DNA from: Nocardioides deserti
Lineage (GTDB): Bacteria; Actinomycetota; Actinomycetes; Propionibacteriales; Nocardioidaceae
Length of the DNA: 64,000 bases
Assembly (NCBI RefSeq): GCF_014266025.1
Contig: NZ_JACMYC010000001.1
Span: 496,001 to 560,000, forward strand
Direction of reading: 5' to 3'
Of the stretch, positions 25,263 through 36,081 are shown piece by piece. Both the position numbers and the translations under genes were made by a program. Each line of letters opens with the position of its first letter. Position 1 is the first letter of the stretch. The notes below the pieces were generated by a model. It was not told the DNA's origin and ran no database searches. It saw nothing but the letters and a program-made list of their open reading frames with translations.

Positions 25263-26485
25263 TGGCCATCTCGTTGGAGGACCCGAAGAAGTTCCGGCCG
25301 CTGGTCTCGCAGGCGCACCAGGTCGCGATGAACATGCTGCGCCCGATCTCCCGCAAGTACGACAGAGCCGAGCACGAGTACCCCAAGGAGCTCGACATGC
25401 TCGCCGCGATGATCGACGGGCTCTCGGAGTCCGGCGCGAACGAGGGCGCGGGGGCCGCCGGCGTACGCCGCGGCGAGGACGGTGCGAAGAAGGACGACGG
25501 CGGCGTGAAGAACGGTGCGAACCTCGCCTCGGTCATGTCGATCGCCGAGATGTGCTGGGGCGACGTCGGCCTGCTCCTGTCCATGCCGCGCCAGGGGCTC
25601 GGCAACTCCGCGATCGCCTCGGTGGCCAACGACGAGCAGGCCGAGCGGTTCGCGGGCGTCTGGGCCGGCATGGCCATCACCGAGCCCGGCACCGGCTCGG
25701 ACTCGGCCAACATCACGACGACCGCGGTGCTGGACGGCGACGAGTACGTCCTCAACGGCGAGAAGATCTACGTCACCGCCGGCGACCGCGCCGACCACAT
25801 CGTCGTCTGGGCGACGCTCGACCGCTCGCTGGGCCGGGCCGCGATCAAGTCGTTCGTCGTGCCGAAGGGCACCCCCGGCATGCGGGTGGACCGGCTCGAG
25901 CACAAGCTCGGCATCAAGGCCTCCGACACCGCGACGATCATCTTCGAGAACTGCCGGGTGCCGAAGGAGAACCTGCTCGGCTCCCCGGAGATCGACACCA
26001 AGCAGGGCTTCGCCGGCGCGATGGCGACCTTCGACAACACCCGGCCGCTGGTGGCCGCGATGGCCGTCGGCTGCGCGCGCGCCGCCCTCGACCTGACCCG
26101 GTCACTGCTGGCCGACGCCGGCGTCACGGTCGACCACGACCGACCGGCGCACCTCCAGCACGCCGCGGCCGCCAAGCTGCTGCAGATGGAGGCGGACTGG
26201 GAGGCGGCGCACCTGCTGATGCTCCAGGCCGCCTGGATGGCCGACAACCGCCGGCCGAACTCGCTCGAGGCCTCGATGGCCAAGGCGAAGGCCGGCCGCG
26301 TCGGCTCCGACATCACGCTGTCGTGCGTCGAGCTGTGCGGCTCGGTCGGCTACAGCGAGGCCGAGCTGCTGGAGAAGTGGGCCCGCGACTCCAAGATCCT
26401 CGACATCTTCGAGGGCACCCAGCAGATCCAGCAGCTGATCGTCGCCCGTCGCGTCCTCGGCCTCTCCAGCGCCGAGCTGAAGTAG
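25262..26485 (+). CDS. acyl-CoA dehydrogenase family protein
   Basis: A 407-aa acyl-CoA dehydrogenase, second of a coupled pair (TGATG overlap). It has the MAITEPGTGSDSANITTTA motif, YVLNGEKIYVTAGDRADH and a C-terminal WARDSKILDIFEGTQQIQQLIVARRVLG carrying the region of the catalytic Glu. The segment at residues about 60-83 ([23 protein letters not shown]) is a charged insertion. The two-gene arrangement with the preceding paralogue suggests a heteromeric or sequential role, as in the FadE pairs of actinobacteria. Confidence 0.9.
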   Translation: MAISLEDPKKFRPLVSQAHQVAMNMLRPISRKYDRAEHEYPKELDMLAAMIDGLSESGANEGAGAAGVRRGEDGAKKDDGGVKNGANLASVMSIAEMCWGDVGLLLSMPRQGLGNSAIASVANDEQAERFAGVWAGMAITEPGTGSDSANITTTAVLDGDEYVLNGEKIYVTAGDRADHIVVWATLDRSLGRAAIKSFVVPKGTPGMRVDRLEHKLGIKASDTATIIFENCRVPKENLLGSPEIDTKQGFAGAMATFDNTRPLVAAMAVGCARAALDLTRSLLADAGVTVDHDRPAHLQHAAAAKLLQMEADWEAAHLLMLQAAWMADNRRPNSLEASMAKAKAGRVGSDITLSCVELCGSVGYSEAELLEKWARDSKILDIFEGTQQIQQLIVARRVLGLSSAELK

Positions 26486-26515
26486 CGGTCGGGACGCAAC
26501 CGGCCCACAGACGAG

Positions 26516-26549
26516 AACGGCCCCCGTGGATCGCTCCGCGGGGGCCGTT
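26516..26549 (+). terminator. intrinsic-type terminator hairpin
   Basis: Perfect 11-bp stem aacggcccccg/cgggggccgtt around a 12-nt loop, 31 bp after the acyl-CoA dehydrogenase stop. It lies between convergent genes and may serve both directions: the arms give tt at one end and aa at the other, but there is no long T-tract. Confidence 0.75.
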
Positions 26550-26580
26550 CGACGTGCTGGTGGCGGCGTACGCCGGGGCG

Positions 26581-27594
26581 TCAGCCCTTGTCGGTGTCGC
26601 TCGCGCGGCCGAGGGTCTCGGCCTCGCTGGCGACCGCGCTCGCCGTGCCGGGGTCGATCAGCGGGGTGTCGCCGGCGGAGGAGGTGCCGAACCCGGTCTC
26701 GCCGGTGTCCGGGTTGGACGGGACGCCGGCGCCACGGGTGCCGGCCGGGGTGATCGCCTCGGTGCCGGCGCCGCCGGCGAGCTCGGCGGCGGAGAGCGGG
26801 ACGTCGCCGGAGGAGGTGCGCTTGGCGGCGGGGGTCTTCTTCGCCGGGGCCTTCTTCGCAGCGGGGGCCTTCGCAGCAGGAGCCTTCTTCGCGGTGCCCT
26901 TCTTGGCCGGGGCCTTCTTGGCGACGGCGGCGGCGATGTCGGCCGGGGTCACGTCGACGTCGTCCACGTCGGCGGCGGCGTCGATCGCGTTGTCGGGCTC
27001 GGTCGTCCTGGCGGCCTTCTTCGCGGTCTTGGCGGTGCCCTTGCGGGTGGTCGCCTCGCTCAGCGAGCCCTTGCCCGGCGTCGCCTGGGTCGCGGCCTCC
27101 TTGACGGCGGCGGTGGCGACATCCTCGACGGGCGCCTTCACCGGCTCGCTCGCGGCCTTCTTGGCCGGGGCCTTCTTCGCCGCGGGCGTCTTCTTGGCCG
27201 GGGCCTTCTTGGCGGCGGGCTTCACCGGGTCGCCCTGCGGGCGGCTGGGTGCGGCGACCTTCGTCGCGGTCGTGTCGGCCTTCTCAGCCGGTGCGGGGGT
27301 CTCGGTGCCGGCCGGCGGCTCGGCGGTCTTGCGGGCGATCGGGTCCTCGGTCGGCGCAGCGGGCGTGCCGTGCTTCTTCAGGCCCGGCACCAGCGAGGTC
27401 ACGGCGCCGACGGTGCCGGTCGCGCGGGAGATCGCCTGGCCGGTGACCTGGCCGGCGACCGCCCTGCCGAGCTCGACGGTGCCCTTCGCCTGGCCGACGG
27501 CCTGGCCGACCGCCTTGGAACCCGAGCCGATCGGGTCCTTGATGGTGTCGAGGGCGGCGTCCTTGATCTTGCCGAGGGGGCTCTTGCGGGCCAC
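26581..27594 (-). CDS. Lys/Ala/Pro-rich histone-H1-like hypothetical protein
   Basis: A 337-aa low-complexity protein. Residues 1-75 hold a more ordered segment with repeated Gly/Ala/Val heptads (KAVGQAVGQAKGTVELGRAVAGQ). The middle is built from many degenerate KKAPAKK and AKKTPAAKK units like the C-terminal tails of eukaryotic H1 and actinobacterial nucleoid proteins such as HupB. An acidic stretch (DNAIDAAADVDDVDV) interrupts the basic repeats. GTG 27594 is the likely start because upstream codons are Arg/Pro noise. DNA binding is an inference from composition only. Confidence 0.7.
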   Translation of the reverse strand: MARKSPLGKIKDAALDTIKDPIGSGSKAVGQAVGQAKGTVELGRAVAGQVTGQAISRATGTVGAVTSLVPGLKKHGTPAAPTEDPIARKTAEPPAGTETPAPAEKADTTATKVAAPSRPQGDPVKPAAKKAPAKKTPAAKKAPAKKAASEPVKAPVEDVATAAVKEAATQATPGKGSLSEATTRKGTAKTAKKAARTTEPDNAIDAAADVDDVDVTPADIAAAVAKKAPAKKGTAKKAPAAKAPAAKKAPAKKTPAAKRTSSGDVPLSAAELAGGAGTEAITPAGTRGAGVPSNPDTGETGFGTSSAGDTPLIDPGTASAVASEAETLGRASDTDKG

Positions 27595-27741
27595 GGTGTC
27601 GGTCCTTCCGGTGGGTCGAGGTCTCCGAGGAGTGAAACAGGCGCGTACGACGCGCGGTTCTCGGTCCCGTACCCCGGACGAACCTGAGCAGAACACCGCG
27701 TCGCGGTGACCTTCGCCATGCGGCGGACCGCCCCGGACGCG

Positions 27742-28029
27742 TCAGGAGACGGCGCGGAAGGGGTCGTGCTCGGCGAGGATCTTGTCGACGCGGGCCTGGT
27801 CGAGGCGGGCGGAGACGGCCTGGGTCTCCTGGGCGTCGCGGATGACCTTCGCGAGCGTGAAGGCGGAGGTCGTCAGGTAGAGCGTGGTGACGGCGAAGAA
27901 CGCGCGCACCCACGGGTCGACGGGGACGTAGAGGACGGCGAAGAGCATCGCGGAGAGCGCGACGGCGAAGGAGATGCCGGCCTGGGCGTAGAAGGCGGTC
28001 GTGTTGCGGACGGAGGTCGGAGTGCTCAT
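27742..28029 (-). CDS. YiaA/YiaB family inner membrane protein
   Basis: A 95-aa protein with two hydrophobic helices (about residues 14-33 and 41-61). The family pattern FYAQAGISFAVALSAMLFAV / PVDPWVRAFFAVTTLYLTTSAFTLAKVIRDAQE is clear. ATG 28029 gives the full helix 1. The cytoplasmic tail is charged (ARLDQARVDKILAEHDPF). Function unknown. It diverges from the membrane protein at 28125. Confidence 0.85.
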   Translation of the reverse strand: MSTPTSVRNTTAFYAQAGISFAVALSAMLFAVLYVPVDPWVRAFFAVTTLYLTTSAFTLAKVIRDAQETQAVSARLDQARVDKILAEHDPFRAVS

Positions 28030-28124
28030 GGCCCTCAGCCTCGCCACGGCCCGGCGCGGCGGGATCCGTGCGCGCACCCGTCCGCACCTGAGTACCAGTG
28101 CTCGGCCGCGGTCACCGAGCCCCC

Positions 28125-28796
28125 ATGAAGCTCTACGCGGACGCCACGCCCCGCTTCGCGACCCAGCTCGCGCTCGACGCGCTGCTCGTCGGCTGGGTCG
28201 TGCTGTGGATCTGGGTCGGCAACACCGTCCACGACGGGACGATGGAGCTCGCCGGCCCGGGCGAGCGCACGGCGGCGTCCGCCACGAGCCTTTCGGAGTC
28301 GATGGGCGACGCCGGCCGCTACCTGGAGGACGTGCCGCTCGTCGGGGGCGGGATCGCGTCGCCGTTCGAGCAGGCCTCCGACGCCTCACGGGCGCTGGCC
28401 GACGCGGGGGAGTCGACGGTGCGGGCGGTCGAGCGGCTCGCCTTCTGGCTGGGGCTCTCGATCGCGGCGATCCCGATCCTGGTGGTCGCCACGCGGTACG
28501 TCCCGGGCCGGGTGAGGTTCGTCCGCGAGGCCACCGCCGCGCAGCGGTACGTCGACGGGCCGGCCGACCTCGAGCTGTTCGCGCTGCGGGCGATGGCGCA
28601 CCAGCCGCTCTCCGTGCTGGGGCGAGTCACCGACGACCCGGTCGGCGCGTGGCGCCGCGGTGACGCGGCCGTCGTCGAGCGGCTCGCGCGCCTGGAGCTG
28701 GCCCAGCACGGGCTGCGCCCGCCCGCGCCGCGGCGTACCTCCGCTCCACGCATCCCACCGCCCCCGCCGCACCCGCCGAGGGGGGCCGGGTCGTGA
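28125..28796 (+). CDS. two-helix membrane protein of unknown function
   Basis: A 223-aa protein. Membrane segments lie at about residues 18-37 (LDALLVGWVVLWIWVGNTV) and 106-126 (LAFWLGLSIAAIPILVVATRYV), with an extracellular amphipathic stretch between them and a cytoplasmic C-terminal half ending in a Pro-rich tail. ATG 28125 is used. The stop overlaps the DUF2252 gene (GTGA), so the two are translated together. No domain recognised. Confidence 0.75.
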   Translation: MKLYADATPRFATQLALDALLVGWVVLWIWVGNTVHDGTMELAGPGERTAASATSLSESMGDAGRYLEDVPLVGGGIASPFEQASDASRALADAGESTVRAVERLAFWLGLSIAAIPILVVATRYVPGRVRFVREATAAQRYVDGPADLELFALRAMAHQPLSVLGRVTDDPVGAWRRGDAAVVERLARLELAQHGLRPPAPRRTSAPRIPPPPPHPPRGAGS

Positions 28797-30163
28797 CGGG
28801 CACCTGGCCGACGGGCAACGTGGACGACGACGCGCGCACCGAGCTGATCATCAGCACCTTCGCGGACGCGTTCGCGCCGCTGATGGCGGCCGACCCCGTG
28901 GCGTTCCGCGGCAAGTACCGCTCGATGGCCCGCGACCCGCACGCGTTCTACCGCGGCAGCGCCAGCCTGTTCTACGCCGACGTCACGGCCCGCGGCGCCG
29001 ACGGTGCCGTCGACGACGGCTGGGTCGACGAGCGCTCGGGGCGGATCTGGGTCCACGGCGACCTGCACGTCGAGAACTTCGGGACCTACCTCAGCGACGA
29101 CGGCCGGCTCGTGTTCGACGTCAACGACTTCGACGAGGCCTACCTCGGCCGCTGGACCTGGGACGTGCTGCGCTTCGCCGCGTCGCTTGCCCTGGTGGGC
29201 TGGCAGAAGGCGCTGCCCGAGCCCGACGTGCGCGACCTCGTCGGGACCTACGTCGACGGCTACCTCGACCAGGTCGACGACTACCGCCGCGCGGCCGACG
29301 ACGCGGCCGATGACGCGGCCGAGTTCGCCCTGCACCTGGACAACACCGAGGGGCCGATCCACCAGGCGCTGGTGCGTGCCCGGCAACGCAGCCGGGCGGA
29401 CCTGCTCGACGCCGCCACCGTGCGCGTCGACGGGGTGCGGCTCTTCCGCGACGACGTCTCCGTCCGACGCCTGCCGGACGAGGAGCGCGCGAAGGTGGAG
29501 GCCGCGTACGAGAGCTACCTGGGGACGATCCCGGAGGACAAGCGCTCGGACCGGGCGCTCTTCTACCGGCTCCGCGACGTCGTGGGGAAGTCCGGCTTCG
29601 GCATCGGCTCGGCCGGGCTGCCGGCGTACAACGTGCTCATCGAGGGCCACAGCGAGGCGCTCGACAACGACGTCGTGCTGTCGATGAAGCAGGCGAACGT
29701 CCCGGCGATCAGCCGCTTCGTCGACGCGGGGACCGTCGAGGGGTACTTCCGGCACGAGGGCCACCGCACGGTGGTGAGCCAGCGGGCGCTGCAGGTGCAC
29801 ACGGACCCGCTGCTCGGCTGGACCGAGCTCGACGGCGTCGGGTACGTCGTCTCGGAGCTATCGCCCTACGAGGTCGACCTCGACTGGACCGGGCTGACCG
29901 AGCCCGACCAGGTCGCCGAGGTCGTCGGCCTGCTGGGCCGCGCGACGGCGAAGATCCACTGCGCCTCGGACGAGGACAGCGAGCAGGACCTCGTCGACTT
30001 CCAGGTCGAGGACGCGGTCGCGGCTTCGGTCGAGGGACGGCGCGACGAGCTGCGCACCTGGGTCGCCGACGTCGGGCTGCGGTACGCCGACCGGGTGCGC
30101 GCCGACCACGCGCTCTTCGTCAGCGCGTTCCGCGAGGGGCGGATCGGCGTCTCCTCGACCTGA
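28793..30163 (+). CDS. DUF2252 family protein
   Basis: A 456-aa protein with the kinase-like DUF2252 pattern: FYRGSASLFYAD, then WVHGDLHVENFG (catalytic-loop-like HGDxHxxN) and VFDVNDFDEAYLGRWTWDVLRFAAS (DFD metal-binding-like motif), plus a C-terminal ATAKIHCASDED. These are hallmarks of an aminoglycoside-phosphotransferase-like fold, although no substrate is established for the family. The GTG start overlaps the membrane-protein stop. The galactokinase gene converges 16 bp downstream. Confidence 0.9.
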   Translation: MTGTWPTGNVDDDARTELIISTFADAFAPLMAADPVAFRGKYRSMARDPHAFYRGSASLFYADVTARGADGAVDDGWVDERSGRIWVHGDLHVENFGTYLSDDGRLVFDVNDFDEAYLGRWTWDVLRFAASLALVGWQKALPEPDVRDLVGTYVDGYLDQVDDYRRAADDAADDAAEFALHLDNTEGPIHQALVRARQRSRADLLDAATVRVDGVRLFRDDVSVRRLPDEERAKVEAAYESYLGTIPEDKRSDRALFYRLRDVVGKSGFGIGSAGLPAYNVLIEGHSEALDNDVVLSMKQANVPAISRFVDAGTVEGYFRHEGHRTVVSQRALQVHTDPLLGWTELDGVGYVVSELSPYEVDLDWTGLTEPDQVAEVVGLLGRATAKIHCASDEDSEQDLVDFQVEDAVAASVEGRRDELRTWVADVGLRYADRVRADHALFVSAFREGRIGVSST

Positions 30164-30179
30164 CGCCGACCGTCTGGCC

Positions 30180-31346
30180 TCAGACCAGGCCGGCGCCGGC
30201 GGAGGGCTCGGCCCGCAGGTGGGCCGGGGCCGCGAAGCCGCGGAGCGCGAACTCGGTGTCGATCGCCCGCATCACCGCCTCGACCCGCTCGTCCGGCACC
30301 AGCGCGACCGACGAGCCGCCGAAGCCGCCGCCGGTCATCCGCGCCCCGACCGCGCCGGCCTCGACGGCGACCGCCACGGCCGCGTCGAGCTCGTCGCAGG
30401 AGATCTCGAAGTCGTCGCGCATCGACGCGTGCGAGAGCGCGAACAGCCGCTCGACGGTGTCGCGGTCGCCGGCGGCCAGCGCCTCGGCCACGGGCCGGAC
30501 CCGGTCGATCTCGGTCACGACGTGCCGCGCGCGGGCGCGCACCCGCTGGTCGGGGATCCGGTCGACTTCCCCCAGGTCGGCCTGCCGCAGCGACGGCACG
30601 CCGAGCTCAGCCGCGGCCGCCTCGCAGTCGGCGCGCCGGGCGGCGTACCCGCCGTCGACGAGCTCGTGGGAGACCCGGGTGTCGGTCACGAGCAGCGTCA
30701 GCCCGTCGAGGTCCAGCGCGACCGGGCGGGTCTCGTCGCTGTCGAAGTCGACCAGCAGCGCTGTGCCGGCCTCGGCGAGGACCGACACCGTCTGGTCCAT
30801 GCCGCCCGTGGGCGCCCCGGCGACCTCGGTCTCCGCCCGGATGCACGCGTCGACCACGAGCTGACGGGCGTCGGCGTCGAGGTCGCGCCCGGCCAGCGCC
30901 AGGACCGCGACGGCCACCGAGCACTCCAGCGCGGCCGAGCTGGACAGACCGGCCCCCAGCGGCACGCGTCCGTCGACCAGCAGGTCGACCCCGGGCACGT
31001 CCACGCCGGCCTCGCCGAGCGCCCACAGCACGCCCGCGGCGTACGCCGTCCAGCCCTGCGGGCCGCCCGGCCCGGCGTCCACCGGCGTGCCCTCCCAGGT
31101 GGCGTCGGACTGGAGGCTGGCCACCCGCACCCGGCCGTTGGTGCGCGGCGCCGCGGCGGCGTACGTCGCGTGCGGCAGCGCCAGCGGGAGGACCAGGCCG
31201 CGGTTGTAGTCGGTGTGCTCACCGATCAGGTTGACCCGGCCCGGCGCCCGGCCCACGACGGCGGCGGGGGCGCCGTACCGCTGCTCGAAGGCGGCGCGGA
31301 GGTCGGCGGCGATCTGGTCCGGGTTGCCGGGCTCGAGGAGGTCCAC
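30180..31346 (-). CDS. galK: galactokinase
   Basis: GHMP kinase of 388 aa that phosphorylates galactose at C1. Motifs in order: the galactokinase signature GRVNLIGEHTDYN, the phosphate loop PLGAGLSSSAALE and the C-terminal GARMTGGGFGGSSVAL. GTG 31346 is used. No galT or galE lies beside it. It diverges from guaB1 with only 67 bp between starts, so promoters must be compact or shared. Confidence 0.95.
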   Translation of the reverse strand: MDLLEPGNPDQIAADLRAAFEQRYGAPAAVVGRAPGRVNLIGEHTDYNRGLVLPLALPHATYAAAAPRTNGRVRVASLQSDATWEGTPVDAGPGGPQGWTAYAAGVLWALGEAGVDVPGVDLLVDGRVPLGAGLSSSAALECSVAVAVLALAGRDLDADARQLVVDACIRAETEVAGAPTGGMDQTVSVLAEAGTALLVDFDSDETRPVALDLDGLTLLVTDTRVSHELVDGGYAARRADCEAAAAELGVPSLRQADLGEVDRIPDQRVRARARHVVTEIDRVRPVAEALAAGDRDTVERLFALSHASMRDDFEISCDELDAAVAVAVEAGAVGARMTGGGFGGSSVALVPDERVEAVMRAIDTEFALRGFAAPAHLRAEPSAGAGLV

Positions 31347-31359
31347 GCGCCCACCCTAG

Positions 31360-32850
<1,491 letters not shown>

Positions 32851-32857
32851 GCCGGGC

Positions 32858-34669
32858 TCAGTCGGCGGCGCGCCCGGTCCTCGGCCCGGCCTCGGGCTCG
32901 GTCTCCGGGTCGGTCCCCGCCTCGGCGGGGTCCTCGGTGACCGGCGCCGCCTCGAACGAGAGGGCGAAGTCGTCGCCGTGCTCGGTGACGCCGGCGACGA
33001 CGGCCTGCTCGACCGCCTCCACGGCGTACTGACGACGCACGACGAGCGGGTCCTGGCGCAGGTCCTTCACCAGGGAGACGGCCAGGCCGATCATCACCAG
33101 CACGAAGGGCAGCGCCGCGACGATCGTGATCGTCTGCAGCCCTGACAGCGCCTCCGCGCCGCCGACGAGCAGCATCACGGCCGCCACCGCGCCGGTGGCG
33201 ACGCCCCAGAAGACGACCGTCGGCTTGCGCGGCTCGGTCGTCCCGCGCTCGGACAGGGTGCCCATGACGATCGAGGCGGCGTCGGCGCCGGAGACGAAGA
33301 AGATGCCGACCAGGACCATGACCAGGATGCCGGTGACCGTCGCCCAGGGGAACTGCTCGAGCGTGGCGAACAGCTGCGACTCCAGCCCCTCGGCGCCGGC
33401 GATGTCGACGCCGTCGGACTGCAGGTCGATCGCGGTGCCGCCGAAGATCGCGAACCAGACCAGGCTGATCAGGCTCGGCACGAGCAGGACGCCGGTCACG
33501 AACTGGCGGATGGTGCGACCGCGCGAGATCCGGGCGATGAACATGCCGACGAACGGCGTCCACGAGAGCCACCAGGCCCAGTAGAAGATCGTCCAGCTCT
33601 GGAGCCACTCCGCGGTCTCCGGACCCTCGGCGCCGGTCCGGGCCGCCATCGTCGGCAGGTCGCCGAGGTAGGTGCCGATCGAGCTGGGCAGCAGGTTGAG
33701 GATGAACACGGTCGGCCCGACGACGAAGAGGAACAGCGCGAGGAGCACCGCGAGCACCATGTTGATGTTCGAGAGGTACTGGATGCCGCGCGCGACGCCC
33801 GACACCGCCGAGAGCACGAACGCCCCGGTCAGGACCGCGATGATCGCGACGAGCACGCCGTTGCCGACCTCGCCGAGCCCGCCGACGATCTGGAGGCCGC
33901 TGCGGATCTGGAGCGCACCCAGGCCGAGCGAGGCCGCGGAGCCGAAGAGCGTCGCGAAGATCGCGAACATGTCGATGACCTTGCCGCCCGCGCCGTGGGC
34001 GTGGCGGCCGAGCAGCGGCTCGAACGCGGCGGAGACCAGCTGGGCGCGGCCCTTGCGGTAGACGCCGTAGGCGATGGTGAGGCCGACGACCGCGTAGATC
34101 GCCCACGGGTGGAGCGTCCAGTGGAAGAGAGTCGTCGCCATCGCGGTCTCGGCGGCCCGCGGCGTGCCGGCCTCGCCGGTGCCCGGGGGCGGCTCGGTGA
34201 AGAACGTCACCGGCTCACTGACGCCGTAGAACATCAGGCCGATGCCCATGCCGGCGCTGAACATCATGGCCACCCAGGAGACGGTGCTGAACTCGGGCTC
34301 CTCGTCGTCCCGCCCGAGGGGGATCCGGCCGAACTTGCCCAGCGCCAGCCACAGCACGAAGACGACGAACCCGCTCGCGGTCAGCACGAACAGCCAGCCG
34401 GTCGAGTTCATCACCCAGTCCAGCGCGCTGCCGGAGGCGGAGGCGAGGGACTCGGTGCTGACGAAGCCCCACACCAGGAACGCGACGGCGATGACCGCCG
34501 TGACGCCGAAGACGACGCGGTCCAGGCCGCGCTCGACGCGCTGCTCCTCGGGCACGGCGTCCAGCGCCGGGTGGACGACGTCCACGGGCGGTTGGACGAC
34601 GGCATCGACGACCTTGCGGGCCGTCGGGCGGTCGTCGCGTGGCTGGGGGTGCTCCTGCTGTGTCGTCAC
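32858..34669 (-). CDS. BCCT family betaine/carnitine/choline transporter
   Basis: Secondary carrier of 603 aa with 12 membrane helices, a charged N-terminal tail and an acidic C-terminal tail (TEDPAEAGTDPETEPEAG). The family's Trp-rich helix WTIFYWAWWLSWTPFVGMFIAR and the Gly-rich GMGIGLMFYGVSEP segment are both clear. Likely imports a quaternary amine for osmoprotection. GTG 34669 is taken as start; GTG 34693 would add eight residues and neither has a strong ribosome site. An acidic C-terminal tail can act as an osmosensor in BetP, but this one is not basic as in BetP. Confidence 0.9.
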   Translation of the reverse strand: MTTQQEHPQPRDDRPTARKVVDAVVQPPVDVVHPALDAVPEEQRVERGLDRVVFGVTAVIAVAFLVWGFVSTESLASASGSALDWVMNSTGWLFVLTASGFVVFVLWLALGKFGRIPLGRDDEEPEFSTVSWVAMMFSAGMGIGLMFYGVSEPVTFFTEPPPGTGEAGTPRAAETAMATTLFHWTLHPWAIYAVVGLTIAYGVYRKGRAQLVSAAFEPLLGRHAHGAGGKVIDMFAIFATLFGSAASLGLGALQIRSGLQIVGGLGEVGNGVLVAIIAVLTGAFVLSAVSGVARGIQYLSNINMVLAVLLALFLFVVGPTVFILNLLPSSIGTYLGDLPTMAARTGAEGPETAEWLQSWTIFYWAWWLSWTPFVGMFIARISRGRTIRQFVTGVLLVPSLISLVWFAIFGGTAIDLQSDGVDIAGAEGLESQLFATLEQFPWATVTGILVMVLVGIFFVSGADAASIVMGTLSERGTTEPRKPTVVFWGVATGAVAAVMLLVGGAEALSGLQTITIVAALPFVLVMIGLAVSLVKDLRQDPLVVRRQYAVEAVEQAVVAGVTEHGDDFALSFEAAPVTEDPAEAGTDPETEPEAGPRTGRAAD

Positions 34670-34759
34670 GATCTGTCCACGTACCCGTCCCACCCGGACC
34701 GCACACCGTCCGGCGGGGTGGCGTGGCCCACTCCGCCCGGGACGGGTGAGCAGGGTGGG

Positions 34760-35347
34760 TCAGCCGCGCGAGCTGCGGACCGATCGCCCCCGGACGATCC
34801 CCACGAACGCCTGGCACTGCTCGTCGTCGCGCTCGACCAGCCAGGCCAGGCCGACGGTCGTCGGCTCCAGGTCGGTGACGACCCGGTGCTCCACGTCCTT
34901 GCGGTTGTGCAGCCGGGCGATCGCCATCGGCACGATCGCGACGCCGGTGCCGCTGGCGACCACCTCGACGGCGTCCTTGACGCTCATCGGCGGCCAGTCC
35001 AGCTGGGGTACGTCGGGGCGCCAGCCCGATCGGTGGGGGAGCACCAGCTGCTCCTCGGCCAGGTCGGCGGTCGTGACCTCCTCGGCCAGGGTCAGCAGGT
35101 GCTCGTCGCCGACGACGGCGACCGGGAGCTCGTCGTACAACGGGATGAGGTGGAGGCCCTCCCGGTCGACGGGCAGCCGCACGAGGCACATGTCGACCTC
35201 GCGCTCGCGCAGGACGCGCTCCTGGTCCTCCTCGGTCACGGGGACCAGCTCGAGGGGCTCGCGGGTGCGCCGCTGGCGCCAGTGGCGGGCCCACTTGTCG
35301 GGCGTCGCCCCGGTCACGAAGCCGACGCGGAACGGCGGGGTGCTCAC
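34760..35347 (-). CDS. stand-alone LysR-type substrate-binding domain
   Basis: A 195-aa protein that begins directly at the effector-binding domain (FRVGFVTGATPDKWARHW) and carries the LTTR two-lobe pattern: EVDMCLVRLP, YDELPVAVVGDEHLL, then VASGTGVAIVPMAIARLH. No N-terminal helix-turn-helix is encoded upstream in any frame I can see. GTG 35347 is used. It could sequester an effector, act as a partner of a full regulator, or be a relic. It lies between the BCCT carrier and a PfpI-type protein on the same strand. Confidence 0.75.
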   Translation of the reverse strand: MSTPPFRVGFVTGATPDKWARHWRQRRTREPLELVPVTEEDQERVLREREVDMCLVRLPVDREGLHLIPLYDELPVAVVGDEHLLTLAEEVTTADLAEEQLVLPHRSGWRPDVPQLDWPPMSVKDAVEVVASGTGVAIVPMAIARLHNRKDVEHRVVTDLEPTTVGLAWLVERDDEQCQAFVGIVRGRSVRSSRG

Positions 35348-35409
35348 GGGCTCGACCCTAGGGCTCGCCTCGCGCTGCTCGTGCGGCGCGGCACCCCGCC
35401 GGCGCGCGG

Positions 35410-35961
35410 TCACGCCGCCTGGGCCACCAGCGCGAGGAACTCACGGTTGAACGCCGGGATGTCGTCGGGCTGCCGGCTGGTCACCAGGTTGCCGTCGACG
35501 ACGACCTCCTGGTCGACCCACTCGGCCCCGGCGTTGCGCAGGTCGGTCTGCAGGCTCGGCCACGAGGTGACCTGCTTGCCACGGACCACGTCGGCCTCCA
35601 CCAGCACCCACGGCGCGTGGCAGATCACCGCGGTCGGCTTGCCGGACTCCACGAACCCGCGCACGAACGTCACCGCCGACTCGAACGTCCGCAGCAGGTC
35701 GCCGTTGGGCGCCCCGCCCGGCAGCACGAGCCCGTCGAAGTCGTCGACGCTCACGTCGTCGACCACCTTGTCCACGCCGAACGTGTCGGCCTTGTCGAGG
35801 TGGTTGAACGCCTGCACCTCCCCGGACTCGGTGCTGAGGAGGACCGGCGTGCCGCCCGCCTCCTTGACCGCCTCCCACGGGCCGGTCAGCTCCGCCTGCT
35901 CGATGCCCTCGGTCGACACGAGGAACGCGATCGTCTTGCCGGACACGGACTGCTCTGCCAC
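35410..35961 (-). CDS. DJ-1/PfpI family type 1 glutamine amidotransferase-like protein
   Basis: A 183-aa alpha/beta protein with the nucleophile elbow AVICHAPWVLVEADV (Cys followed by His), the LVLPGGAPNGDLLR strand and an N-terminal KTIAFLVSTEGIEQAELTGPWEAV. It matches the YhbO/PfpI subgroup, involved in stress protection or deglycation. GTG 35961 has a good ribosome site (gagagggag 6 to 14 bp upstream). Diverges from the AbiEi-like gene at 36082. Confidence 0.9.
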   Translation of the reverse strand: MAEQSVSGKTIAFLVSTEGIEQAELTGPWEAVKEAGGTPVLLSTESGEVQAFNHLDKADTFGVDKVVDDVSVDDFDGLVLPGGAPNGDLLRTFESAVTFVRGFVESGKPTAVICHAPWVLVEADVVRGKQVTSWPSLQTDLRNAGAEWVDQEVVVDGNLVTSRQPDDIPAFNREFLALVAQAA

Positions 35962-36081
35962 GGGAACTCCCTCTCTGGTGCACGTCTTCCTGCCCCGCTC
36001 CGGTGACCACGGACCGGAGCGGTCAACCACCCCTGTGGAGAGGCGCTCGCGGGACCGGCCGTCGGCGGGAAGGCTGCCGGT

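Noticed and set aside
26820..27240. Tandem repeat array resembling a CRISPR
   Set aside because: The repeats are in-frame codons for AKKAPAKK-type units with variable length, with no spacers of constant size.
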